Part shown: positions 9,906 to 18,300 of the stretch, piece by piece | How positions within the stretch are numbered: the stretch's first letter is position 1 | How the letters are laid out: the number at the start of each line of letters is the position of its first letter | Origin: Lutispora sp003527145 | GTDB lineage: Bacteria; Bacillota; Clostridia; Lutisporales; Lutisporaceae | Direction of reading: 5' to 3' | Assembly (NCBI GenBank): GCA_029983695.1 | Contig: JASBZB010000005.1 | Span: 83,908 to 147,907 of the forward strand | DNA: 64,000 bases | The notes under the pieces: generated by a model | What the model was told of the DNA's origin: nothing | The model's database searches: none | What the model saw: the letters and a program-made list of their open reading frames with translations, nothing else | Made by a program: the position numbers and the translations under genes

Positions 9906-10280
9906 ATGAAGATGCCTTTGGATGATAGCAAGTTAATATATATGCAGATTGCTGATTCCATAGAAGACGAAGTGATAAGCGGTGCACTAAACGAGGGGGA
10001 GCAGGTATATTCCACAAATCAGTTTGCAAAGCTTTATGGTATAAACCCGGCCACTGCAGCGAAGGGAATAAATCTTCTTGTAGAAGAAGGAATATTGTTT
10101 AAGAAAAGAGGGATTGGGATGTTTGTGGCAGAAGGTGCCAAAGATCGCATAGTGGATAAGAGAAAGAGGATATTTGTTGAAGAGTATATCACCAAGCTGA
10201 TTCATGAAGCAAGAAAGCTCAATATTACGAAGGAAGAGCTTTTGGATATAATCAGAAGCTATGAAGGGGGAGATAAATGA
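9906..10280 (+). CDS. GntR-family transcriptional regulator, YtrA type
   Basis: 124 residues: an N-terminal winged helix-turn-helix (about residues 10-75, with IYMQIADSIEDEVISGALNEGEQVYSTNQFAKLYGINPATAAKGINLL) and a short C-terminal tail with no effector domain, the hallmark of the YtrA subfamily. Such proteins repress the ABC transporter operon they head. GAGGAGGTG precedes the ATG, and the gene overlaps the ABC ATPase by 4 bases. A good housekeeping promoter lies upstream, as expected for a repressed operon. Confidence 0.9.
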   Translation: MKMPLDDSKLIYMQIADSIEDEVISGALNEGEQVYSTNQFAKLYGINPATAAKGINLLVEEGILFKKRGIGMFVAEGAKDRIVDKRKRIFVEEYITKLIHEARKLNITKEELLDIIRSYEGGDK

Positions 10281-11182
10281 TGGCATATGCTATTGAATGC
10301 ATGAACATTTCAAAGGCTTACGGCAAATCAAAAGCGTTATCCGATATAAGCCTCAGGATAGAAGAAAATAAGATATACGGTCTGTTAGGAAGAAACGGAG
10401 CGGGTAAGAGTACTCTGCTCAATATAATCAGCGCTCAGATATTTCCCGATGGCGGAGAAGTCAAAATATTGGGAGAAGCTCCCTATGAGAATGAAAAAGC
10501 GCTGAAAAATTTGTGTATGGTCAAAGAGAGCGGAATGTTTCTTAAGGACATCAAAGTCATTGATGCCTTGAGCATCGCATCCTCCTTCTACCCAAACTGG
10601 GATAAAGGCTTTGCCGAAAGGCTTGCTGATCAGTTCGAGCTGGACGAAAAGAAAATCTATAAAAACCTTTCCCTGGGGATGAAATCCCAGCTGGGAATAA
10701 TTGTGGGATTATCAAGCAGAGCCCCTATAACTATTTTTGATGAACCATACATCGGATTGGATGCTGCAGGCAGACAACTGTTTTATGATGTATTGATAGA
10801 GGATTATACGGAAAATCCAAGGACCATAATACTGTCCACTCACCTTATAGATGAGGTAAGCAACCTGCTGGAAGAAGTAATAATCCTACACAAAGGAAGC
10901 GTGAAGCTGGAGGGAAATTCAGATGATGTAAAGAAAAAAGCTTTTTATGTAAGCGGTATCAAAGAGCAGGTGGAGAAGCATGTTTCCGTCAAAACGATCT
11001 TAAACATTGATGAATTTGGTAAAAACATAGCAGCAGCAGTATTCGATGATATTTCAGAAAAGGAAATAAAAGCTATGGAAGCAGACGATCTGAGCATAAG
11101 CTCTATTTCGCTGCAGCAGCTGTTCATACATCTTACCGGTGGAAAAATGATTAAAAGGGGTGACGTAGATGAGCAATATTAA
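10277..11182 (+). CDS. ABC transporter ATP-binding protein (GntR-linked)
   Basis: A 301-residue ABC ATPase with Walker A GRNGAGKST, signature LSLGMKSQL, Walker B ITIFDEP and the switch histidine in STHLIDE, then a C-terminal extension of about 80 residues. The signature carries LSLGM rather than LSGGQ, as in YtrB-type ATPases. It works with the membrane protein encoded next, whose start overlaps its end by 14 bases. The substrate is unknown; relatives respond to cell-wall antibiotics or export small molecules. Confidence 0.9.
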   Translation: MMAYAIECMNISKAYGKSKALSDISLRIEENKIYGLLGRNGAGKSTLLNIISAQIFPDGGEVKILGEAPYENEKALKNLCMVKESGMFLKDIKVIDALSIASSFYPNWDKGFAERLADQFELDEKKIYKNLSLGMKSQLGIIVGLSSRAPITIFDEPYIGLDAAGRQLFYDVLIEDYTENPRTIILSTHLIDEVSNLLEEVIILHKGSVKLEGNSDDVKKKAFYVSGIKEQVEKHVSVKTILNIDEFGKNIAAAVFDDISEKEIKAMEADDLSISSISLQQLFIHLTGGKMIKRGDVDEQY

Positions 11183-11882
11183 AACTCAACTGAAGATGCA
11201 TTATATAAACTCTAAAAAGTCATTTGTCATATTCTGGTCCATAATACTTGCCATCACTGTTTTCGGATTTGGTATTGCACTGTATCTAAGAAGCAAAGGG
11301 TATACAGATAAGTTCACGACCAATAATATTGCTGCAGTAGTTATCTTCGGTGCCATAAGCAGTATGGTGGCCTATAATGAAACACTGCCCTATATTTTGA
11401 ATATGGGGAGCACGAGGAAAAGCTTTGTTTTTAGCTTTGCGGCATATAACATGCTGCTGTCTCTTGTTTTATCCGTTATCTTCAGCATTTTGTCCATATT
11501 TGAGCGTTTGGTATATAAAATGCTGGGATTTACGGAAAGCTCCATAGGCAATATGGCAGTGGCCTCCAGCTTGAGCAATATTTTGTCAAGCCTGCTGTTC
11601 TGCTTTGCAATCACTCTTGCAGCGGCGGCTATATCTGCTCTTATCGCAAGCATATACTATTTGAAGGGTATGATGTTCCTGTTTGGTATGGGTGCGGTAA
11701 TGATGCTGCTCATGTTTATACCCGGGGTTAGGATGGCAGTTTTTGACGCTCTGAAATTCATTGTATTGAGCTTTATAGGCAGCGGAGGCGCCTTAAAAAT
11801 GCTGCTGTTCTCTCTGATGGTTTTTCTTGTATGCTACATCATAATATATCCCATGGCCAGGGTCAGCCAGGTCAAGAGATGA
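11169..11882 (+). CDS. ABC transporter membrane protein (GntR-linked)
   Basis: 237 residues with about six hydrophobic segments, no soluble domain and a short basic N-terminus. It overlaps the preceding ATPase gene by 14 bases and ends the operon, so it is the permease partner by position. The sequence has no feature that identifies the substrate. Confidence 0.75.
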   Translation: MSNIKTQLKMHYINSKKSFVIFWSIILAITVFGFGIALYLRSKGYTDKFTTNNIAAVVIFGAISSMVAYNETLPYILNMGSTRKSFVFSFAAYNMLLSLVLSVIFSILSIFERLVYKMLGFTESSIGNMAVASSLSNILSSLLFCFAITLAAAAISALIASIYYLKGMMFLFGMGAVMMLLMFIPGVRMAVFDALKFIVLSFIGSGGALKMLLFSLMVFLVCYIIIYPMARVSQVKR

Positions 11883-11905
11883 TATGACATTTGTCATATC
11901 ATCTC
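11876..11905 (+). terminator. Perfect inverted repeat overlapping the stop codon, probable terminator
   Basis: GAGATGATATGACA and TGTCATATCATCTC are perfect 14-base arms around a TT centre, followed by ATTATTTTTG. The hairpin includes the stop codon of the permease gene. AT content is high for a terminator stem, so a role as a protein-binding dyad is possible, but its position at the operon end favours termination. Confidence 0.6.
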
Positions 11906-11978
11906 ATTATTTTTGTCATTGGAAGTGGGCGCTGTTTTGGCTTAATATTATGGTAGAAAGCATTAGGAGGGTTTTGAA

Positions 11979-12926
11979 ATGATTTTGGAAGTAAAAAACC
12001 TGATAAAAAGGTATGGCGAGACCCTTGCTGTGGATAATATAAGCTTCGGTGTAAAAGAAGGAGAAATATTCGGGCTTTTGGGACCCAACGGAGCAGGCAA
12101 GACCACTGCCATAAATACCATAATAGGAATAAATACTGCGGACAAAGGCGATATAACCATATTCGGCAAGGACATGAAGAAAAGCGCCTCTGAGATCAAA
12201 AGCGATATAGGCATCGTACCCCAGGAAATTGCCATATATCCGGATCTGACAGCCTATGAGAATGTAGAATTTTTCGGCAGGCTCTATGATTTAAAGGGTG
12301 CTTTGCTAAAGGAGAGAGTGGAGGAGGTCCTAAAATTTACCGGGCTTATAGAAAGACGAAAGCAGCAGGCCAGGAAATTCTCGGGAGGCATGAAAAGAAG
12401 GCTCAACATTGCCTGTGCTTTAGTGCACAAGCCCAAGCTCATAATCATGGATGAACCTACGGTAGGCATAGACCCTCAGTCGCGAAATCATATCTTGGAA
12501 TCTGTAAAAAAAATGAGGAAGGACGGCTCTACCATAATATACACCTCCCATTATATGGAGGAGGTGGAGGAGCTCTGTACCGATATAGCTATCATGGACC
12601 ACGGCAAAATAATCGCCAGAGGCAGCAAGGAAGAACTGAAGGCTTTTGTGACCGTGGAAGAGAGGACGGTCATAGAATTGGATGCCGTAAATTATACGGT
12701 GATGGAGCGGATTAAAGAGGTAGAAAACGTTATAGATTGCAGCATGGCGGGGAATAGGGTCACCATAATATCCAAAAAAGGCAGCAATAATTTGAGCGGT
12801 CTGATACAGAGCATTCTAAGCTCAGATTCTCAAATAATATCCTTAGCTTCGGAAAAGCCGGATTTGGAAACCGTATTTCTCACATTGACGGGCAGAACCT
12901 TGAGGGATGAGGTGGCTGTGGTATGA
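11979..12926 (+). CDS. ABC-2 type exporter, ATP-binding protein
   Basis: 315 residues of the CcmA/drug-export ATPase class: Walker A GPNGAGKTT, Q-loop VPQE, signature FSGGMKRRLN, Walker B LIIMDEPTVGID and switch histidine TSHYMEE, then a C-terminal domain of about 90 residues. AGGAGGG precedes the ATG. Its last 4 bases overlap the first permease gene, and that one overlaps the second permease, giving an ATPase-permease-permease exporter. Likely exports a drug, lipid or peptide. Confidence 0.93.
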   Translation: MILEVKNLIKRYGETLAVDNISFGVKEGEIFGLLGPNGAGKTTAINTIIGINTADKGDITIFGKDMKKSASEIKSDIGIVPQEIAIYPDLTAYENVEFFGRLYDLKGALLKERVEEVLKFTGLIERRKQQARKFSGGMKRRLNIACALVHKPKLIIMDEPTVGIDPQSRNHILESVKKMRKDGSTIIYTSHYMEEVEELCTDIAIMDHGKIIARGSKEELKAFVTVEERTVIELDAVNYTVMERIKEVENVIDCSMAGNRVTIISKKGSNNLSGLIQSILSSDSQIISLASEKPDLETVFLTLTGRTLRDEVAVV

Positions 12927-14038
12927 AAGCCCTGTATATAGCCTATTATACGGCGCTGAGGAATATCAGGGATTATAGGAACCTGAGCACCATGCTGGCC
13001 TTGCCCATAGTGACCATATTCATACTGGGCTCTGCCCTTTCAGGCTCCTTTAAAATAGAAAGCATAGACCCTATCAAAGCGGTGCTGGTAGATGAGGGCA
13101 GCGGCGGGCTATCGGCAGGTCTGGAGAGCTTTTTGCTCAGCCCTGATATCAAGAAGATAATGGAGATAGACAGAGTCGATGACTTTAGTGAAGCCATGGA
13201 TAGGGTAAAGCAAGGTAAAGCCGTATCGCTTATTCATGTGGAAAAGGGATCTGCAGGAGAAATAAAGGTATATAAAAGCAATTCAAACCCATTTAAAGAC
13301 TCCGTCGTACAGAATGTTTTAGACAGCTTCGTTCAATCTGTCAATGCGGAGTATGCTTATGCAAAGCTGGGGAGCAAAGCATCCGGCGCCCATTTTACTC
13401 AAAATATCAGGGAAGAAGCCGTCGGCACTGACGGTAAGGTACCCAGTGCCTTGGATTATTATGCTGTGTCCATGCTCATCATGACCATGATGTACGGCAC
13501 TACTTATGGATGTGCAGCTATGTCCGAGGAGCGGTTTTATAAAACTGAGATAAGGCTGAAATCAGCTCCCATAGATTCTTATGAAATATATACAGGGAAG
13601 GTTGGGGGAACAATATTGACGCTGATGCTGGACGGAGCGGTAATAATACTGTTTACAAAATATGCTTACAATGTAAGCTGGGGAAGCCGCATACCGGTCA
13701 TACTGCTCGCATGCCTTTCCCTGTCGGTGCTGGCAGCGGGTCTGGGGATAGCCGGCTTTATGCTGATAGGAGACGAAAACAAAACCCAGGCTCTTTTAAG
13801 CATCATGGTGCCCGTATTCACATTCTTGGGCGGAGGATATATACCTGTTCAATATATGTCGCCTGCAATGGAAAAGCTGAGCCTTTTATCGCCGAATCAT
13901 ATAGGCCAGAGGATCATGCTCAATACTATCTTTGAAGGAAATATGATACAGACAAGAAATTATTTGCTGATATTGTGGGCGGCTTCCTTGCTTCTGTTTG
14001 CTCTGAGCGCTTTTAAGGGAAGGAGGGATCAGGCTTGA
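12923..14038 (+). CDS. ABC-2 type permease, first subunit
   Basis: 371 residues with the ABC-2 layout: one N-terminal membrane helix (LPIVTIFILGSAL), a large outside domain (about residues 40-165), then five C-terminal helices including the GGGYIPVQYMSP segment before the last two. It overlaps the ATPase gene before it and the second permease after it by 4 bases each. It should pair with the next gene product as a heterodimer. Confidence 0.9.
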   Translation: MKALYIAYYTALRNIRDYRNLSTMLALPIVTIFILGSALSGSFKIESIDPIKAVLVDEGSGGLSAGLESFLLSPDIKKIMEIDRVDDFSEAMDRVKQGKAVSLIHVEKGSAGEIKVYKSNSNPFKDSVVQNVLDSFVQSVNAEYAYAKLGSKASGAHFTQNIREEAVGTDGKVPSALDYYAVSMLIMTMMYGTTYGCAAMSEERFYKTEIRLKSAPIDSYEIYTGKVGGTILTLMLDGAVIILFTKYAYNVSWGSRIPVILLACLSLSVLAAGLGIAGFMLIGDENKTQALLSIMVPVFTFLGGGYIPVQYMSPAMEKLSLLSPNHIGQRIMLNTIFEGNMIQTRNYLLILWAASLLLFALSAFKGRRDQA

Positions 14039-15138
14039 GCATATTGAGGAATAACTTGAAAAGACTGCTGCGGGATAAATTTAATTTTATCGTGATGGTA
14101 ATTTTGCCGGTAACATTCATAGCATTATCCATATTTGCAGGAAACGGGAACTTTCCCGTAAGAGTCGGAGTGGTTGATAATGACGGCACCTTTCTGACCG
14201 GACACCTGATGGAAGGCCTGGGAAAAAACTGTATAGTGGTCATGCTGAAAGAGGATGAGATAAAGGATAAGCTTTTAAATAGCAAGGTGGAATATGTCAT
14301 AAAGATCGATAAAGGCTTTACTGAGGGGATAATAGCAGGAGAAGATGCCCGGATAGAAGGATACGGCATAAAGGATTATAACGCCTCTATCCCTGCAAAG
14401 CTTTACATCAACAGCTTTGTGAGCTCGGCCAAAGCCATTGCCGGGGCGTCCGGAGGTGACGCAGACGGCTTTGAAAGAGGGATGGGATACTATCTGGAGG
14501 GGAATGTTAAAGCATCCTATGAAGGTGTTTCCAATGCCCCTTCTAAATCCGGCAAGGAGCTGCAAAGCCTGGGGTATATGGTGATGTTTATGATGTATTT
14601 ATCCGTAAATGCTGCATCGTTGATCACAGAGGACAAAAAATTTAAAACCTATGAAAGAATCTTGGTGTCCCGGTTAAGCCTGAGAAGGTATGCCCTTGAA
14701 AATGTGCTCAGCTTCTTCGCCGTGATATGGATTCAGATTTTGGCGTTATTTGCTATAATGGCATTAATATTTAAAATGGATTTTGGCGCTTCGATCATCA
14801 GCTTGATCGCTTTTACTTTCATATATTCTGTTGTGTCGGTATCTATGGGGATGGCCATAGTGAATTTATCGAAAACCTTGAAGCAGGTGTCCTCTGTAAC
14901 ACCGTTGATAGTAATACCCATGTCCATGCTGGGAGGATGCTTCTGGCATAAATGGATCATGCCTGAGGTGCTCCAGAGGGCAAGCAGCTTTGTACCCGTC
15001 AGCTGGGCTTTGCAGGGCATGGAAAAGATACTTGCAGGCGGAAATATAGCATCCGTTGGCATTGAAATAGGGATACTGCTGCTGTTCTCACTGGTATTTT
15101 TCCTTTTAGGCTCAGCCAGAACTAACAGCTTAGCATAG
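14035..15138 (+). CDS. ABC-2 type permease, second subunit
   Basis: 367 residues with the same layout as its neighbour: an N-terminal helix (IVMVILPVTFIALSIFAG), an external domain and a C-terminal bundle with the LGGCFWHKWIMPEVLQ segment characteristic of ABC-2 permeases. The start is TTG at 14035 (overlapping the previous stop), with AAGGGAAGGAGGG upstream. The downstream two-component system (15359-17069) may control the exporter, a common arrangement in Firmicutes, though no binding site was identified. Confidence 0.9.
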   Translation: MSILRNNLKRLLRDKFNFIVMVILPVTFIALSIFAGNGNFPVRVGVVDNDGTFLTGHLMEGLGKNCIVVMLKEDEIKDKLLNSKVEYVIKIDKGFTEGIIAGEDARIEGYGIKDYNASIPAKLYINSFVSSAKAIAGASGGDADGFERGMGYYLEGNVKASYEGVSNAPSKSGKELQSLGYMVMFMMYLSVNAASLITEDKKFKTYERILVSRLSLRRYALENVLSFFAVIWIQILALFAIMALIFKMDFGASIISLIAFTFIYSVVSVSMGMAIVNLSKTLKQVSSVTPLIVIPMSMLGGCFWHKWIMPEVLQRASSFVPVSWALQGMEKILAGGNIASVGIEIGILLLFSLVFFLLGSARTNSLA

Positions 15139-15154
15139 CAGCTTAGGGGAAGGT

Positions 15155-15200
15155 CAACCACTGAAAGACACGGATTTTTACACGGATTAACACTTAGGGT
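15155..15200. repeat. Dispersed CACGGATTAACACT element, copy 1
   Basis: After the exporter operon, ACCACTGAAAGACACGG leads into ACACGGATTAACACT (15180-15194). The same 15 bases recur at 63983-63997, the end of the window. The copy here also has an internal near-repeat (ACACGGATTT). Confidence 0.6.
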
Positions 15201-15249
15201 ATTGAAGATAAAAATTTTATGGGGTATTATGCAATTAGTAACTATGATT

Positions 15250-15279
15250 TTGCTGTAATAAGTTAAAATCTGTTATAAT
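15250..15279 (+). promoter_or_regulatory. Candidate promoter of the NarL-type two-component operon
   Basis: TTGCTG at 15250-15255 and a perfect TATAAT at 15274-15279 are separated by 18 bases. The -35 match is partial. It lies about 80 bases before the kinase start. Confidence 0.55.
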
Positions 15280-15358
15280 AGCTGATATAAGAGTGTATTG
15301 TGAAGGAGCCTTTCAGCTGACACAACAGATGCTATCAGCAAGTTACTGAGGTTTTGGT

Positions 15359-16453
15359 ATGAACTATGTGATTAAGATATTGCTTTTTTCGCATGTGATA
15401 GTGATGGAGATAATCGGAGGCGAAGCTGGATTTGCAGAGGTGGCCCTTATGCTTTTGCTGATCGCTTCCAATATATTCAGAGAAAAATATAAAAACAGTC
15501 CTATGCTTATAATCGGAGAATCTGTATGCATATTGCTGCTGGCTGCAAAAGAAACCTCATATATTTATCTCTATCCAATAATCGCCTATGATCTTGTGCA
15601 GTCCGGATATTACTATATATCCGGACTATTAATAATTCCCGGGATAGTCATCCTGAACCCTTTTGGCTTTACAAGCTACTCAATGCTTCTGGTCCTATGC
15701 GGATACTTTGCCTATATAAGCCGAAGGATGAAGGAAAGGGAGGTATTATACCGGGAGGCTTATGACCGGGAAAGACAGCTGCGATATGAGCTGGAGAGAG
15801 CAAAAGCTGAAGCGTTGAATGCCTTCAGGGAGATTGAGCATCTGACGGAATTAAGGGAAAGGAATAGGATAGCCAGAGAAATACATGACAGCGTAGGTCA
15901 CAGCCTGGCCGGCATCATGATGCAGCTTCAGGCTTCAGTGAAGCTGAAGGATAAGGATACGGTCAAATCTGCCGAGCTTTTGCAAAATTCCGTCCGGGGG
16001 CTATCCGATGCCATAGTGACCTTGAGAGAGACCGTGCATAATATCAAACCCAAAGAAGCTTTGGGCCTGGATCATATAGAAAGAACGGTGTATAATTTTA
16101 AATATTGCCCCGTAGAGTTTTATAAGAAGGGTGACATGTCGCTGTTAAAGCCTCATCACATTGAAATTTTCAGCCATAATATCAAGGAAGCCCTGACCAA
16201 TATATCGAAGCATTCCGGTGCTACAAAGGTAAATATAAGCATAGAGGCCAACGAGAGCTATGTAAGGCTGTATATAAAGGATAACGGAAAGGGATGCAGA
16301 AACATCAAAGAAGGGCTTGGCCTGAGCGGAATGAGGGAGCGGCTGAATTATGCGGGAGGAGTCATATCCGTAAGCGGTGAGGACGGCTTTATAATAGTAT
16401 GTATTATACCTGTTAATGTTGGAGGTGCTGTCATTGAAAGTGCTGATTGCTGA
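15359..16453 (+). CDS. Sensor histidine kinase, NarL/DesK class
   Basis: 364 residues: an N-terminal membrane region of about five short helices (residues 1-125), a dimerisation helix pair with the phospho-accepting histidine in REIHDSVGHSLAG (HisKA_3), and a small ATPase domain with NIKEALTNISKHS and DNGKGC. The DHp motif and lack of a HAMP domain place it with LiaS/DesK-type kinases. It overlaps the response-regulator gene, so they are a pair. A perfect inverted repeat at 15600-15627 lies inside the coding sequence. Its stimulus is unknown; the upstream ABC exporter is a plausible target. Confidence 0.92.
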   Translation: MNYVIKILLFSHVIVMEIIGGEAGFAEVALMLLLIASNIFREKYKNSPMLIIGESVCILLLAAKETSYIYLYPIIAYDLVQSGYYYISGLLIIPGIVILNPFGFTSYSMLLVLCGYFAYISRRMKEREVLYREAYDRERQLRYELERAKAEALNAFREIEHLTELRERNRIAREIHDSVGHSLAGIMMQLQASVKLKDKDTVKSAELLQNSVRGLSDAIVTLRETVHNIKPKEALGLDHIERTVYNFKYCPVEFYKKGDMSLLKPHHIEIFSHNIKEALTNISKHSGATKVNISIEANESYVRLYIKDNGKGCRNIKEGLGLSGMRERLNYAGGVISVSGEDGFIIVCIIPVNVGGAVIESADC

Positions 16454-17069
16454 TGATGATGCTTTGATACGGGAAAGCTTGAAGCTTCTTTTGGAAATGG
16501 AAGAGGATATCCAGATCTCAGGCGTTGCTTCCAATGGGCAGGAAGCTTTTGATATCTGTCGGAAGGAAATGCCTGATGTGGTGCTGATGGACATCAGGAT
16601 GCCTATAATGGACGGCGTACTGGGAACCAAGCTGATCAAAAATAGCTTCAAGGATGTGAAGGTCGTCATCCTTACAACCTTCAAGGATGATGAATATATC
16701 AGGGAGGCAATAAAAAACGGTGCAGAAGGCTATATACTTAAAAATCAATCCTCGGACAGCATAGTGGACTGCTTGCGGGCAGTATATAAGGGCAATGCGG
16801 TATTTCAAAAAGACATAGCCAGCGCTCTGGCATCCATGATGGAGAAAGAAAAGCGAAGCAAGCCTCATGCAGATCTGACCGAAAGGGAAAGGTCAGTCAT
16901 GAGACTTATATCGGAAGGCTTATCAAATAAGGAAATCTCGGCAAAACTATATCTGAGCGAGGGCACCGTAAGAAATTATGTCACAGCACTTTTGGAAAAG
17001 CTGGAGCTGAGGGACAGGACCCAATTAGCTATTTATTATCTGAAGAATTATGACTGGAGAGATGTTTGA
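16434..17069 (+). CDS. Response regulator, NarL/LuxR family
   Basis: A receiver domain (about residues 1-120) with acidic pocket DDD, phospho-acceptor D53 in LMDIRMP and the conserved lysine in LKNQSS, joined to a LuxR-type helix-turn-helix (TERERSVMRLISEGLSNKEI, about residues 145-205). The TTG at 16434 is preferred to the ATG at 16416 because GGAGGT sits 7 bases before the TTG and lies inside the longer frame. It overlaps the kinase gene by 20 bases and the cation transporter starts one base after its stop. Confidence 0.93.
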   Translation: MKVLIADDDALIRESLKLLLEMEEDIQISGVASNGQEAFDICRKEMPDVVLMDIRMPIMDGVLGTKLIKNSFKDVKVVILTTFKDDEYIREAIKNGAEGYILKNQSSDSIVDCLRAVYKGNAVFQKDIASALASMMEKEKRSKPHADLTERERSVMRLISEGLSNKEISAKLYLSEGTVRNYVTALLEKLELRDRTQLAIYYLKNYDWRDV

Positions 17070-18251
17070 TTGTTTACAGATTTTTTGATAAGAACCTTTA
17101 TTAAGGATTACAGAAATACAAAGAACAGAGAAGTGAGGCAAAGATACGGGTATTTGACCGGCTTTACCGGCGTAGTGGCCAATATCTTGCTTTTTTCCAT
17201 GAAGCTTGCCATCGGGCTGTACCTGAACAGCATAGCCGTCATGGCAGACGCCTTCAATAACCTGTCGGATGTAGCATCTTCGGTAGTGACGATTTTTGGC
17301 TTTATGATGAGCGGAAAGCCCGCAGATAAGGAGCACCCTTTCGGTCATGGGAGATTTGAGTATATCGCGGCTTTGGTGGTCTCCTTTATGGTCATGCTGG
17401 TAGGCTTTGAATTTGTAAAAAGCTCAATAAGCAGGATAATGAATCCTGAAGCCTTGAGCTTTGACGTATATACCTTTGCAATTTTAGTAGCTTCAATTCT
17501 AGTCAAGGTATGGCTCAGCTTTTTCAATAAGAGCATCGGGAAAGCCATAGGGTCAAAGGTTATGGAAGCTACTGCCTTTGACAGTCTCAGCGACGTGATC
17601 GCTACTTCTGTAGTAGCATTGTCCCTTGCAGCATCTATATGGATAGCCTCCCCTATTGACGGCTATGTAGGCCTGGTTGTATCCGTTTTTATACTCTATA
17701 ACGGCTTCAACCTCATAAAGGATACGCTCAATCCTCTCTTAGGGGATGCTCCTGACGAAGAGCTCGTCAAGGCAATAATGGATAAGACCCTCTCCTATAA
17801 GGCTATTATCGGAATACATGACCTGATCGTCCATAACTATGGACCCGGGAGAGTCGTAGCATCCATACATGCGGAGATACCCTACAACATGGACATCATG
17901 GAAGCCCACGATATTATAGACCTGGCGGAAAAGGAAATATCCGAGGAATTGGGTATACATGTTGTCATACATATGGACCCCATAAACACAGACGACAGGC
18001 TGGTGCAGAAAGCCCAGCTTCAGGTGCTGGAGATATTAGAAGACTTCCCTCAGGAATTGACCATTCATGACTTCCGCATAGTTGGGGGAGAAAAACATAT
18101 GAATCTTGTATTTGACATGGTAGTGCCCTATGACTTTGTGGAAAAGGATGAAAAAAATCTGGTGGAGGAAGTCAAGAAAGCAATAAAGAAGAGGCATCCC
18201 AATTATGATGCTATCATAACCGTCGACCGGCAATATTCACTGCTCAAATGA
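17070..18251 (+). CDS. Cation diffusion facilitator family transporter
   Basis: A 393-residue secondary metal exporter. It has an N-terminal membrane domain of six helices with the metal-binding pairs NSIAVMADAFNNLSD and ATAFDSLSDVIATS, then a cytoplasmic ZT-dimer domain with HDLIVHNYGPGRVVASIHAEIP, as in Zn/Fe/Mn exporters. The extra C-terminal 90 residues are a second small domain seen in some Clostridial CDF proteins. The TTG start follows GGAGAG by 8 bases and directly abuts the response regulator, so it is the third gene of that operon. Substrate metal is not determined. Confidence 0.93.
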   Translation: MFTDFLIRTFIKDYRNTKNREVRQRYGYLTGFTGVVANILLFSMKLAIGLYLNSIAVMADAFNNLSDVASSVVTIFGFMMSGKPADKEHPFGHGRFEYIAALVVSFMVMLVGFEFVKSSISRIMNPEALSFDVYTFAILVASILVKVWLSFFNKSIGKAIGSKVMEATAFDSLSDVIATSVVALSLAASIWIASPIDGYVGLVVSVFILYNGFNLIKDTLNPLLGDAPDEELVKAIMDKTLSYKAIIGIHDLIVHNYGPGRVVASIHAEIPYNMDIMEAHDIIDLAEKEISEELGIHVVIHMDPINTDDRLVQKAQLQVLEILEDFPQELTIHDFRIVGGEKHMNLVFDMVVPYDFVEKDEKNLVEEVKKAIKKRHPNYDAIITVDRQYSLLK

Positions 18252-18300
18252 GCCGCCTGGGATGGTTCTTCGTGGCTCACGTCCCCGATGGCTCATCATT
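18252..18300. repeat. GGGACGG-type dispersed repeat, degenerate copy
   Basis: GGGATGGTTCTTCGTGGCTC, then CACGTCCCCGATGGCTC, between convergent genes. It resembles the better-preserved copy at 22282-22336 (GGGACGGTTT ... AAACCGTCCCC) and can fold through GAGCC/GGCTC. It may end transcription on both sides. Confidence 0.5.
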
